From positions 6,714,001 to 6,778,000 of the forward strand of contig NZ_CP040244.1 of the NCBI RefSeq assembly GCF_005517195.1: a DNA stretch of 64,000 nucleotides. The letters run 5' to 3'. The position numbers and the translations under genes were made by a program. Positions 7,564-16,316 of the stretch are shown here, piece after piece (within the stretch, counting starts at the first letter, position 1; every line of letters begins with the position of its first letter). This DNA comes from Streptomyces vilmorinianum (GTDB lineage Bacteria; Actinomycetota; Actinomycetes; Streptomycetales; Streptomycetaceae). The notes under the pieces were generated by a model. It was given only the letters and a program-made list of their open reading frames with translations. It did no database searches and was not told the origin of the DNA.

Positions 7564-9129
7564 GTGGAAGAAGTGGCGCGTGCCCGTGAAGTACATCGTC
7601 ACGCCCGCCTTCTTCGCGGCCTCCACCACCTGCTCGTCGCGCACCGATCCGCCCGGCTGCACGACCGCCTTGACGCCGGCCTCCGTGAGGATCTCCAGGC
7701 CGTCCGGGAACGGGAAGAACGCGTCCGACGCGGCGTACGCACCGCGCGCCCGCTCCTCGCCGGCCCGCTCGACCGCGAGCTTCGCGGAGTCGACGCGGTT
7801 GACCTGCCCCATGCCGACACCGACCGAGGCGCCGTCCTTGGCGAGCAGGATCGCGTTGGACTTGACCGCGCGGCAGGCCTTCCAGGCGAAGGCGAGCTCG
7901 GCCAGGTCCTCGGCGGAGAGGGGCTCGCCGGTCGCGAGGGTCCAGTTCTCCGGGTTGTCGCCCTCGGCCTGGAAGAGGTCGAGGTGCTGGACGACGGCGC
8001 CACCGGAGATGGGCTTGATGTCGTCGATCATCGCGGCCGGGTAGCCCTCGACCTTCAGGACGCGGATGTTCTTCTTGCGGGCCAGGATCTCGACAGCACC
8101 GTCCTCGAAGTCCGGAGCGGCGATGACCTCGGTGAAGATCTCCGCGACCTGCTCGGCCATGGCGACCGACACCGGACGGTTGACGGCGATGACGCCGCCG
8201 AACGCGGACAGCGGGTCGCAGGCGTGCGCCTTGCGGTGTGCCTCGGCGACGTCCTCGCCGAGCGCGATGCCGCACGGGTTGGCGTGCTTGATGATCGCGA
8301 CGCAGGGCTCGTCGTGGTCGAAGGCGGCGCGACGGGCCGCCTCGGTGTCCACGTAGTTGTTGAAGGACATCTCCTTGCCGTGCAGCTGCTCGGCGTTGGC
8401 GAGCCCGCCGCGCAGGCCGTCCGTGTAGAGCGCGGCGCTCTGGTGCGGGTTCTCGCCGTACCGGAGGGACGACTTGCGCTCCCAGGTCTTGCCGAGGAAC
8501 TCCGGCAGCTCCGCGTCCTCGTCGGCCGCGTAGCTGTCGGTGAACCACGAGGCGACGGCGACGTCGTACGCGGCGGTGTGCTGGAAGGCCTCCGCCGCCA
8601 GGCGCTTGCGCGCGGTGAGGTCGAAGCCGCCGTCCTTGGCCGCCGCGAGGACGGCCGCGTAGCGCGCCGGGCTGGTGACGACCGCGACGGAGGGGTGGTT
8701 CTTGGCGGCCGCGCGGACCATCGACGGGCCGCCGATGTCGATCTGCTCGACGCACTCGTCCGGGGTCGCGCCGGAGGCGACGGTCTCCTTGAACGGGTAC
8801 AGGTTCACGATCACCAGGTCGAAGGGCTCGACGCCCAGCTCGGCGAGCTGGTTCCGGTGATCCTCCAGGCGCAGGTCGGCGAGGATGCCGGCGTGCACGC
8901 GCGGGTGGAGCGTCTTGACGCGGCCGTCCAGGCACTCGGGGAAGCCGGTGAGCTCCTCGACCTTGGTGACCGGGACGCCGGCCGCGGCGATCTTGGAGGC
9001 GGTGGAGCCGGTGGAGACGAGGACGACACCCGCCTCGTGCAGGCCGCGGGCCAGCTCCTCAAGGCCGGTCTTGTCGTAGACGCTGACGAGTGCGCGGCGG
9101 ATGGGGCGCTTCGTACCTTCGGCGGTCAC
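7561..9129 (-). CDS. purH: Bifunctional AICAR transformylase/IMP cyclohydrolase
   Basis: Catalyses the last two steps of de novo IMP synthesis, formylating AICAR with 10-formyl-THF and cyclising FAICAR to IMP. The 522 residues match the family. The N-terminal MGS-like cyclohydrolase domain shows ALVSVYDKTGLEELA, STGSTASKIA, GRVKTLHPRVHAGIL and NLYPF. The C-terminal transformylase shows LRYGENPHQSAALY, IIKHANPCGIA (catalytic Lys-His), DPLSAFGGVIA and the C-terminal YFTGTRHFFH. The GTG start at 9127-9129 overlaps the purN stop in GTGA, so it is translationally coupled to purN. Expression probably follows the purN promoter. Confidence 0.98.
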   Translation of the reverse strand: MTAEGTKRPIRRALVSVYDKTGLEELARGLHEAGVVLVSTGSTASKIAAAGVPVTKVEELTGFPECLDGRVKTLHPRVHAGILADLRLEDHRNQLAELGVEPFDLVIVNLYPFKETVASGATPDECVEQIDIGGPSMVRAAAKNHPSVAVVTSPARYAAVLAAAKDGGFDLTARKRLAAEAFQHTAAYDVAVASWFTDSYAADEDAELPEFLGKTWERKSSLRYGENPHQSAALYTDGLRGGLANAEQLHGKEMSFNNYVDTEAARRAAFDHDEPCVAIIKHANPCGIALGEDVAEAHRKAHACDPLSAFGGVIAVNRPVSVAMAEQVAEIFTEVIAAPDFEDGAVEILARKKNIRVLKVEGYPAAMIDDIKPISGGAVVQHLDLFQAEGDNPENWTLATGEPLSAEDLAELAFAWKACRAVKSNAILLAKDGASVGVGMGQVNRVDSAKLAVERAGEERARGAYAASDAFFPFPDGLEILTEAGVKAVVQPGGSVRDEQVVEAAKKAGVTMYFTGTRHFFH

Positions 9130-9740
9130 GGGATTGTTACCTTTCGTCCCTCAATGCGGTAGCCGTGCCGGGCCAGACGCCCCACGACCTCGACGAGCAG
9201 CGAGCGCTCGACTTCCTTGATGCGCTCATGGAGAGCGGCTTCATCGTCCTCGTCCCGGACCTCGACCACGCCCTGGGCGATGATCGGGCCGGTGTCGACG
9301 CCGTCGTCGACGAAGTGGACGGTGCATCCGGTGACCTTCGCGCCGTACGCGAGTGCGTCCCGCACTCCATGGGCACCGGGAAAACTGGGGAGCAGCGCCG
9401 GGTGGGTGTTGACGACCCGGCCACCGAAGCGGGCGAGGAACTCCTTGCCGACGATCTTCATGAAGCCGGCCGAGACGACGAGGTCGGGCTCGTAGGCGGC
9501 GGTGGCCTCGGTCAGGGCGCGGTCCCACTCCTCGCGGGTCGCGTAGTCCTTCACCTTGCACACGAAGGTGGGCAGTCCGGCGCGCTCGGCGCGCTCGAGG
9601 CCGACGATGGAGTCGCGGTCGGCGCCGACGGCGACGATCTCGGCGCCGTAGCCGTCGGGGTCGGCGGCGATGGCGTCGAGCAGGGCCTGGAGGTTGGTGC
9701 CGGAGCCGGAGACCAGGACGACGAGGCGGGCGGCGGCCAC
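9126..9740 (-). CDS. purN: Phosphoribosylglycinamide formyltransferase
   Basis: Transfers formyl from 10-formyl-THF to GAR in purine synthesis. The protein has 204 residues. Motifs are LVVLVSGSGTNLQALLDAI (phosphate-binding loop), SAGFMKIVGKEFL, the catalytic NTHPALLPSFPGAHGVRDAL with its Asn/His pair, and VHFVDDGVDTGPIIAQ (catalytic Asp). The GTG at 9738-9740 after GGAAAGAG places the first beta strand at the N-terminus; the longer upstream frame has no such support. It is the first gene of purN-purH. A palindrome lies 22 bp upstream of the start codon. Confidence 0.97.
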   Translation of the reverse strand: MAAARLVVLVSGSGTNLQALLDAIAADPDGYGAEIVAVGADRDSIVGLERAERAGLPTFVCKVKDYATREEWDRALTEATAAYEPDLVVSAGFMKIVGKEFLARFGGRVVNTHPALLPSFPGAHGVRDALAYGAKVTGCTVHFVDDGVDTGPIIAQGVVEVRDEDDEAALHERIKEVERSLLVEVVGRLARHGYRIEGRKVTIP

Positions 9741-9761
9741 AGGGTCACTCTTTCCGTGGTG

Positions 9762-9779
9762 TTTGTACGGTCGCACAAA
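9762..9779 (-). promoter_or_regulatory. Candidate operator upstream of purN
   Basis: Near-perfect 18-bp palindrome TTTGTACGGTCGCACAAA (7 of 8 pairs), positioned where the purN-purH promoter should lie. A related element occurs upstream of guaB at 60693-60710. The cognate regulator is unknown. Confidence 0.5.
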
Positions 9780-9897
9780 CGAATCGTGCCCCTCGATACG
9801 GGGAACCCTACGAAGGGCCCGACCGTCAGCAACGATACCGGCACACCGGACGGCCCCCACGGGACGGGGGGACGGGCGGGGGGTAGCGTCGGGGTTC

Positions 9898-9985
9898 GAC
9901 GACAGACGAGACAGCAGTCGACACGGCGGTTGAGCCAGCGGTTGAGCCGGCAGTTGATCGAGAGCAGTTGAGACAGCAGTTGCGA
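9898..9985. repeat. Degenerate short repeats in leader of the next gene
   Basis: Imperfect copies of GGTTGAGCC and GAGACAGCAGT recur across about 90 bp between the purN promoter and the membrane-protein gene at 10010. No gene is visible here; the stretch probably holds the promoter and leader of that gene. Confidence 0.4.
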
Positions 9986-10009
9986 CGACAGAGGGAAGAC
10001 GTTCAGCAG

Positions 10010-10717
10010 ATGCCGGAACGCCAGTCCACGGACGACAACAATCCGTTCGCGCCGCCGCCCGAGGGGCAGCCGGACCAGCCGTGGCAGCCGCGGCGGCCGG
10101 AGGGCTCGGACGACGACGCGTCGTCCGGGTCGTCCGGGTCCTCCGACGGCTCCCAGGGCTCCGGAGGCTCCGGGGGTCGCTGGAGCAGCCGGCAGCCCGG
10201 CCGCTCCTCCGACGGCTTCGGCCGCCGTCCCGAACGCCCGGGTGGCCCGGACCAGGGTCAGACGCCGGGCCCGAAGTGGGACCCGACGGACCCGGCGCAG
10301 CGGCGGGCGCGGTACGCGCTGCTCGCGGGCATGTGGGCGTTCTTCTTCGCCATCTTCGAGATCCAGGAACTGGCGCTGCTCCTGGGCGCGCTGGCTCTGT
10401 ACTGGGCGATCAGCGCGCTGCGCGCCAAGCCGAAGCCCGCCACGGCCACGGTCGCGGATCTCTCCGCGACGCCCGCGCCGCCCGGTCCTCCCACGCCCGC
10501 CTCCACCGCCCCGGCACGTTCCCAGCGCACGGCGGCCGTGAGCGGCCTGGTCGCGGCGGCCCTGGCGCTGCTGATCGTCGCGGGCACGTTCACCATCCAG
10601 CTCGTCTACCGCGACTTCTACACCTGCGCCGACGACGCCCTGACCAAGTCGGGCCAGCTGGCCTGCAACGACCTGCTGCCGGAGCCGCTGCGGGACGTCT
10701 TCGGCGTACGGGAGTAG
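10010..10717 (+). CDS. Membrane protein with disordered N-terminus
   Basis: 235-residue protein of unknown function. The first 95 residues are Ser/Gly/Pro/Arg-rich and disordered (GSSGSSDGSQGSGGSGG). A conserved block (WDPTDPAQRRARYALLAG) follows, then a hydrophobic hairpin (MWAFFFAIFEIQELALLLGALALYWAIS, about 106-133), a linker, and another helix (VAAALALLIVAGTFTIQLVY, about 180-200). The short C-terminal tail carries two cysteines (FYTCADDALT, QLACNDLLP), probably outside the membrane. I chose the ATG at 10010; an earlier in-frame start at 9968 is possible. It is convergent with the PerM-like gene. The position between purN and perM resembles actinobacterial synteny. Confidence 0.7.
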   Translation: MPERQSTDDNNPFAPPPEGQPDQPWQPRRPEGSDDDASSGSSGSSDGSQGSGGSGGRWSSRQPGRSSDGFGRRPERPGGPDQGQTPGPKWDPTDPAQRRARYALLAGMWAFFFAIFEIQELALLLGALALYWAISALRAKPKPATATVADLSATPAPPGPPTPASTAPARSQRTAAVSGLVAAALALLIVAGTFTIQLVYRDFYTCADDALTKSGQLACNDLLPEPLRDVFGVRE

Positions 10718-10726
10718 GGACTCCGG

Positions 10727-12253
10727 TCAGTCGCCTTCGGCCGGGGTCCCGGTCTCCGGCTCCGGCGCAGGCGACGGTGCCGGGGCCGGGCCCTGGGCCG
10801 AGGCCGGTGCCTGGGCCGGTGCCTGGGCCGGGGCCGGGGCCGGAGGAAGGGGCGGCGGCGGGGGCGGCAGGGTCGGTTCCCAGGCCGCCGGGAGGAAGTC
10901 GTACGGCTCGAACCCGGCCTCGTCGTCGTCCTCCTCGGCGAACGGCTCGAACCCGGGCGCCGGGGGGACGGTGGCGAGCGGCCCGGCCTCGTCCGCGCGG
11001 GCGGGCGCCGGGGCGGGGGCCGATGTCCCGGCCTCCGGCTTCAGGCCGCGCCGCGCCCAGGCCCGTACCCCCAGCGCCACCGGCACCCCCAGCGCCGCGC
11101 ACCACAACACCGCCGCCGCCCCCGCCTGCCACCACACCGGGCCGAACGCCGACAGCCGGCCCGACCCGAGCGGCCCGCCCGCGGCCGCCGCGAGGAGCGC
11201 CACCGCCGCCCCGCACACCCAGGCGCAGGTCACGGCCGTCAGCGCCGTCTCCCGGCCCGTCCACATCCGCGCCGACCGCCCCACGTACGCGCCCAGGACC
11301 AGCGCCGCGACCAGCGGGATCGTGGCGGCGGTCCAGTGCAGCCACATGCCGCGGCCCTCGCCGGGCAGGGCGGCCAGGACCGGGAAGGGCGGGACGGCCG
11401 CGGCGCCGGTGAGGCCCAGCGGCGTCGCCGAAGCACCCGTACCGAGCGCGAATCCGGGGCCGAGTCCGTACGACGCACCCCACACCGCCGCGTTCGGCAC
11501 CAGCGCGAGGGCCAGGAGCAGGACCGAGACCCGCCCCGACCACTCACCCGTGAGCGAGTCGAACGACTCCTGGGCCGCGCCGGCGTGCCAGACCAGCGAG
11601 GCGCCGAAGAGGACCGCCCCGCCGCCGAGCAGGGCCACGAGCGCCGGTCCGGCCGCGCGTAGAGCGACGGCCGCCTGCTCCTGTTCCGGCAGTGGCCGCC
11701 CGCTCGCCGTCCAGACGCCCAGACCCGCCGCGCCGACCACCACGGCCGGCAGCCACAGCCCGGCCGTCAGCAGGTCCGCGGGGAACGGACCGCTCGCCGC
11801 GTAGAGCACGACACCGGCCGCGACCAGCAGATATCCCCCCGCCACCGCGGCCACCGCCCCGCCCGCGGAGGGCCTCGGCCGGGCTGTCTCCTCGGCGTAC
11901 GACTCCAGCGTGTCCCTGGCCGCCCGATGCGCCAGCCACGTCGGCAGGGCCATGAGCAGCAGCGGGGCGATCCCGAGGGGCGCGGGCACCCCGGAGAGGG
12001 TCTCCGTGCGGATCAGATCCACGCCATGGGCGAGCAGCCACAGCCCGGCGGCCGTGTGCAGGGCCCCGCCCGGCCCGCTGTCGGGGTACGGCGAACTGAT
12101 CCACGCCGCCGTCACCAGCACCGCCAGCGCGCCGAGCCCGAGCCCCGCCGCGACCCCGCCGCGCACGAAGGCGGTGGCCAGCGCGGCGGAACGGCCGCCC
12201 TGGACCAGCGGATCGGCCGTCGGCAAGGCGCTCTGCTCGGTCAGGTGGGTCAC
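10727..12253 (-). CDS. PerM-like (DUF6350) multi-spanning membrane protein
   Basis: 508-residue protein with about ten hydrophobic helices from residue 20 to 400 and an acidic then Pro/Ala-rich cytoplasmic-type tail (about 410-508). Actinobacterial DUF6350 includes mycobacterial PerM, a cell-division membrane protein whose gene lies beside purN-purH (Rv0955-Rv0957, from memory). The same neighbourhood here supports orthology. Sequence similarity cannot be measured from the window alone. The GTG at 12251-12253 gives MTHLTEQSALPTADP. It is divergent from the HTH/sigma-like gene across about 120 bp. Confidence 0.65.
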   Translation of the reverse strand: MTHLTEQSALPTADPLVQGGRSAALATAFVRGGVAAGLGLGALAVLVTAAWISSPYPDSGPGGALHTAAGLWLLAHGVDLIRTETLSGVPAPLGIAPLLLMALPTWLAHRAARDTLESYAEETARPRPSAGGAVAAVAGGYLLVAAGVVLYAASGPFPADLLTAGLWLPAVVVGAAGLGVWTASGRPLPEQEQAAVALRAAGPALVALLGGGAVLFGASLVWHAGAAQESFDSLTGEWSGRVSVLLLALALVPNAAVWGASYGLGPGFALGTGASATPLGLTGAAAVPPFPVLAALPGEGRGMWLHWTAATIPLVAALVLGAYVGRSARMWTGRETALTAVTCAWVCGAAVALLAAAAGGPLGSGRLSAFGPVWWQAGAAAVLWCAALGVPVALGVRAWARRGLKPEAGTSAPAPAPARADEAGPLATVPPAPGFEPFAEEDDDEAGFEPYDFLPAAWEPTLPPPPPPLPPAPAPAQAPAQAPASAQGPAPAPSPAPEPETGTPAEGD

Positions 12254-12372
12254 GCGCCCATGCTCCCAACGACACGCGCTTTTCACGCGTAACAGGCAAA
12301 CCGCCGTTGTGTCGCTCAAGATACGTTTATGTACTTTTCGGCCCGGAGCAGCACTGCGGGAGGTCGTCACCG

Positions 12373-13734
12373 ATGAGTCCGACGAGTCGGGGAAGCGCCG
12401 ATTCGGCATCCGCCGTCGCACTGCCGTCCCCCAAGGAGCGACGCAGACTGCGCGAGGCCATGGCTCTGAGCGAGGAAGATGTGGCCGAGGCGATCGGCGT
12501 CACGCGGGCCACCGTCCGGTCCTGGGAGACCGGCCGCACCGATCCACGGGGGCGCAAGCGGGAGGCGTACGCGAAGCTCCTGCGGTCGTACGAGGACGAG
12601 CTCACGCCCTCCGCCACGGCGCCCGCGCCGTCCCCCGCGGCGCCCGAGCCCCCGACGCACGTCAAGCCCGTGAAGCTCACCAAGCCCGCCGCGTCCGCTG
12701 CGCCCGCCGCGCCCCCCGCGCACACGCGGCCCCGGGCCGCGGCCAAGCGCGCCGCGAAGCCGCCGAACGCCCCCGCGCCGGCCTCCCCCGGCCCGAAGGC
12801 CTCCCGGCCGGTCCGGGCAGGTGCCCCGGCCGCCCAGCAGCCCCCGGAGCGTCTGAAACCCGAGGCGCCGGCCGCGACACCCGGGGCACCCGAGGCACCG
12901 GGAGCCACGGCCTCCCAGCCCCCGACGAGGTCCTCCCTCACCCCCGAGGAGGCCTTCGACGCGCTGTACGCCTACGCCGCCCCCGGTCTCGTCCACCAGA
13001 CGTACCTGCTCACCGGCCGCCGGCGCCTCTCCCGGGAGTCCGTCGAGCACGCCTTCCACCACGCCTGGCAGCGCTGGCCCGAGGTCGCGGTCGACGCGGA
13101 CCCGGTGGGCTGGGTGCGGGCGGCGGCGTACGAGTACGCGCTCTCCCCCTGGCACCGGCTGCGCCGCACCCACAAGCACCCGGACGCCCCGCCCACCGAG
13201 GCCGGGCGGCGGGACCTGCTCGCGGCCCTGCTCGAACTGCCGCCCCCGTACCGCCGTACCGTCCTGCTCTACGACGGGCTCGGCCTCGACCTGCCCGAGA
13301 CGGCCGCCGAGACCGAGGCGAGCACCCCCGCAGCCGCCAACCGGCTGCTGCACGCCCGTACGGTCATCGGGCAGCGCGTGCCCGAGCTCGCCGACCCGGA
13401 CGCCCTGCAACGGCGGCTCAGCGCGCTCGTCGCGGAGGCGCCCACGGCGACCCTGCCCGCGGCGCGGAGCGTACGGACGGGCAGCGAGCGGCGCATCAGG
13501 CTGTGGACGCGTACGACGCTCGGCGTGACCGCGGCGCTCATCGCGGTCACCGCGCTCACGGCGGCGACCGCGCCCACCCAGTACATCCCGGTGAACGCCC
13601 CCGGCGAGACGGTCGACGGCGTCCCCGTCCGCGGGGGCCCGCAGAAGCTCACCCCGCAGGACAGGCAGCTGCGCGACCAGCTCCGCTCCCAGCCGCACTC
13701 CGGCCCGGAGCGGCTGATCCCGGACGCGCGTTAG
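12373..13734 (+). CDS. HTH, sigma-factor-like and membrane-helix fusion protein
   Basis: 453-residue three-part protein. Residues 16-72 form an XRE-type helix-turn-helix (LREAMALSEEDVAEAIGVTR). Residues 75-190 are an Ala/Pro/Lys-rich linker. Residues about 192-340 resemble an ECF sigma factor: a region-2-like part (FHHAWQRWPEVA, DPVGWVRAAAYEYAL) and a region-4-like part (LLELPPPYRRTVLLYDGLGL, ETEASTPAAANRLLHAR). A membrane helix lies near 383-402, with about 50 residues beyond it. This suggests a membrane-tethered transcription factor. The sigma-like part looks degenerate, so RNA polymerase binding is uncertain. The ATG at 12373 was chosen. It is convergent with sucD. Confidence 0.7.
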   Translation: MSPTSRGSADSASAVALPSPKERRRLREAMALSEEDVAEAIGVTRATVRSWETGRTDPRGRKREAYAKLLRSYEDELTPSATAPAPSPAAPEPPTHVKPVKLTKPAASAAPAAPPAHTRPRAAAKRAAKPPNAPAPASPGPKASRPVRAGAPAAQQPPERLKPEAPAATPGAPEAPGATASQPPTRSSLTPEEAFDALYAYAAPGLVHQTYLLTGRRRLSRESVEHAFHHAWQRWPEVAVDADPVGWVRAAAYEYALSPWHRLRRTHKHPDAPPTEAGRRDLLAALLELPPPYRRTVLLYDGLGLDLPETAAETEASTPAAANRLLHARTVIGQRVPELADPDALQRRLSALVAEAPTATLPAARSVRTGSERRIRLWTRTTLGVTAALIAVTALTAATAPTQYIPVNAPGETVDGVPVRGGPQKLTPQDRQLRDQLRSQPHSGPERLIPDAR

Positions 13735-13747
13735 GCGGCGTACGCGA

Positions 13748-13792
13748 GTGGGCCCCGCCCCCGCCCGGTTTCCCGGGAGGGGCGGGGCCCAC
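13748..13792. terminator. Bidirectional terminator
   Basis: 14-bp perfect inverted repeat (13748-13761 and 13779-13792) between the convergent HTH/sigma-like gene and sucD. Confidence 0.8.
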
Positions 13793-13837
13793 CTGTGCGG
13801 TCACGCAGTTGTTCAGCCCGCTGTTTCAGCCCGCTGT

Positions 13838-14722
13838 TCAGCCCGCGAGGATCGCGCGCGCCAGCTTGGCCGTCTCGGTCGGCGTCTTGCCGACCTTGAC
13901 GCCGGCGGCCTCGAGGGCCTCCTTCTTCGCGGCGGCCGTGCCGGAGGAGCCGGAGACGATGGCGCCGGCGTGGCCCATGGTCTTGCCCTCGGGCGCGGTG
14001 AAGCCCGCGACGTAGCCGACGACCGGCTTGGTGACGTTCTTCGCGATGAAGTCCGCCGCACGCTCCTCGGCGTCGCCGCCGATCTCGCCGATCATGACGA
14101 TCAGGTCGGTGTCGGGGTCGGCCTCGAACGCCGCGAGGGCGTCGATGTGCGTCGTGCCGATGACCGGGTCGCCACCGATGCCGACGGCGGACGAGAAGCC
14201 GATGTCACGGAGCTCGTACATCATCTGGTACGTCAGCGTGCCGGACTTCGAGACCAGGCCGATGCGGCCCGGCTTCGTGATGTCGCCCGGGATGATGCCG
14301 GCGTTGGACTGGCCCGGGGTGATGAGACCGGGGCAGTTCGGGCCGATGATGCGGGTCTTGTTGCCCTTCGCCTGCGCGTACGCCCAGAAGGCGGCGGAGT
14401 CGTGGACGGCGATGCCCTCGGTGATGACGACGGCGAGCGGGATCTCGGCGTCGATCGCCTCGACCACGGCGGCCTTGGCGAAGGCCGGCGGGACGAAGAG
14501 GACGGAGACGTCGGCGCCCGTCTTCTCCATCGCCTCGGCGACGGAGCCGAAGACCGGGACCTCGGTGCCGTCGAAGTCGACGGACGTACCGGCCTTGCGC
14601 GGGTTCACGCCACCGACGATGTTGGTGCCGTCACCCAGCATGAGCTTGGTGTGCTTCATGCCCGTGGCACCGGTCATGCCCTGGACGATGACCTTGCTGT
14701 CCTTGGTGAGGAAGATAGCCAT
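13838..14722 (-). CDS. sucD: Succinyl-CoA synthetase alpha subunit
   Basis: With SucC it interconverts succinyl-CoA and succinate with substrate-level phosphorylation in the TCA cycle. It has 294 residues. The N-terminal CoA-binding Rossmann domain shows IVQGMTGATGMKHTKLML and GGVNPRKAG; IGPNCPGLITPGQ follows. The phospho-histidine loop is KTMGHAGAIVSGSSGTA, with His251 as the residue that is phosphorylated. The ATG at 14720-14722 follows the sucC stop by 20 nt, so it is the second gene of sucC-sucD. Confidence 0.98.
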   Translation of the reverse strand: MAIFLTKDSKVIVQGMTGATGMKHTKLMLGDGTNIVGGVNPRKAGTSVDFDGTEVPVFGSVAEAMEKTGADVSVLFVPPAFAKAAVVEAIDAEIPLAVVITEGIAVHDSAAFWAYAQAKGNKTRIIGPNCPGLITPGQSNAGIIPGDITKPGRIGLVSKSGTLTYQMMYELRDIGFSSAVGIGGDPVIGTTHIDALAAFEADPDTDLIVMIGEIGGDAEERAADFIAKNVTKPVVGYVAGFTAPEGKTMGHAGAIVSGSSGTAAAKKEALEAAGVKVGKTPTETAKLARAILAG

Positions 14723-14742
14723 GGTGTGCTTGACCTCGTCCC

Positions 14743-15921
14743 TTACTTCGCAGCCGCGAGCTCGGCGGCCTTGTCGGCCGCGCCGTCCATGGTGTCCACA
14801 CGCTGCACGAGCGGGTGGTTCGCGTCCGACAGGATCTTGCGACCCAGCTCCGCGTTGTTGCCGTCGAGGCGCACGACCAGCGGCTTGGTGACCTCTTCGC
14901 CCTTGGAGGCGAGGAGCTCCAGGGCCTGGACGATGCCGTTGGCGACCTCGTCACAGGCGGTGATGCCACCGAAGACGTTGACGAACACGGACTTGACGTC
15001 CGGGTCGCCCAGGATGATCTCCAGGCCGTTCGCCATGACCTCGGCGGAGGCGCCGCCGCCGATGTCGAGGAAGTTGGCGGGCTTCACGCCGCCGTGGTTC
15101 TCACCGGCGTACGCGACGACGTCCAGGGTCGACATGACCAGGCCGGCGCCGTTGCCGATGATGCCGACCTCGCCGTCGAGCTTGACGTAGTTGAGGTTCT
15201 TGGCCTTGGCGGCAGCCTCGAGCGGGTTGGCTGCGGCCTTGTCCTCGAGCGCCTCGTGCTCGGGCTGGCGGAAGTCGGCGTTCTCGTCGAGCGAGACCTT
15301 GCCGTCCAGGGCCAGGATGTCGCCGGAGGCGACCTTGGCGAGCGGGTTGACCTCGACGAGGAGCGCGTCCTCGGCGATGAAGGTCTTCCACAGGGTCACG
15401 AGGACCTCGGCGACCTTCTCGGCGACCTCGGCCGGGAACTGCGCCTGGGCGACGATCTCGCGGGCCTTCTCGATGGAGACGCCCTCGTTGGCGTTGACCG
15501 GCACCTTGGCGAGCTTCTCGGGGGTCGTCGCGGCGACCTCCTCGATGTCCATGCCGCCGGCGACCGAGGCCATGGCCAGGAAGGTGCGGTTGGTGCGGTC
15601 GAGGAGGTACGAGACGTAGTACTCCTCGAGGATTTCCGGAGCGGTCTCCGCGATCATCACCTTGTGGACCGTGTGGCCCTTGATGTCCATCCCGAGGATG
15701 TCCGTCGCGCGGGCGACGGCCTCGTCCGGGGTGGCGGCCAGCTTCACGCCGCCGGCCTTGCCGCGGCCGCCGACCTTCACCTGCGCCTTGACGACCGACT
15801 TGCCGCCAAGACGCTCGGTGGCCTCGCGCGCCGCCTCAGGCGTGTCGATGACTTCACCGGCCAGCACCGGTACACCGTGCTTGGCGAAGAGGTCCCTCGC
15901 CTGGTACTCGAACAGGTCCAC
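14743..15921 (-). CDS. sucC: Succinyl-CoA synthetase beta subunit (ADP-forming type)
   Basis: The nucleotide-grasping subunit, 392 residues. The start is MDLFEYQARDLFAKHGVPV (GTG at 15919-15921). The ATP-grasp domain follows: KAQVKVGGRGKAGGVKLA, then DRTNRTFLAMASVAGGMDIEEVA, EVNPLAKVASGDILALDGKV and GNGAGLVMSTLDVV. The C-terminal domain has FLDIGGGASAEVMANGLEII and VNVFGGITACDEVANGIV. The GTG fits the conserved family start (M-[DN]-L-x-E-Y-Q); the frame remains open upstream without support. It is the first gene of the operon. Confidence 0.98.
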   Translation of the reverse strand: MDLFEYQARDLFAKHGVPVLAGEVIDTPEAAREATERLGGKSVVKAQVKVGGRGKAGGVKLAATPDEAVARATDILGMDIKGHTVHKVMIAETAPEILEEYYVSYLLDRTNRTFLAMASVAGGMDIEEVAATTPEKLAKVPVNANEGVSIEKAREIVAQAQFPAEVAEKVAEVLVTLWKTFIAEDALLVEVNPLAKVASGDILALDGKVSLDENADFRQPEHEALEDKAAANPLEAAAKAKNLNYVKLDGEVGIIGNGAGLVMSTLDVVAYAGENHGGVKPANFLDIGGGASAEVMANGLEIILGDPDVKSVFVNVFGGITACDEVANGIVQALELLASKGEEVTKPLVVRLDGNNAELGRKILSDANHPLVQRVDTMDGAADKAAELAAAK

Positions 15922-16316
15922 GCGCGTCCGTCCCTTTTCTGATGATCGCGGTTCGTTGTCTGCGTGGGCGTGCCGCGGAGGGCAACGTGACTGCGCTGTC
16001 ACAAGGGAGGCGTACACGGTGTCCGTGGACGCGGCATGTCCGTCTCGCAGGTTATCCCCGAGGGACGTGGGTCCCTAAATCGCAGATCACAACGGAGCGG
16101 TGATACGGGTCACAGATCGTAGGGGTGAGGAGGCGGTGCGTAGGGGGCCACGGGGGTGCCCCCTGAGCCCACGACACAGGTGGGGACGGGGGGTTGCGGA
16201 CCTCACGACGCGCCCGTCCACGGGGTGAGGGGCCCGCCGGACCGGTTGTGATATGGACCTCAGTGCGGCGGTGCGGGCCCTGCCGGGTCGCGGCGGGGCT
16301 GCGGATTCCGCAGCCG
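15922..16316. other. sucC upstream region, no gene
   Basis: About 395 bp between the sucC start and the end of the VWA gene. It must hold the sucC-sucD promoter and leader. I see no coding potential, no long inverted repeat and no recognisable riboswitch. Confidence 0.6.
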
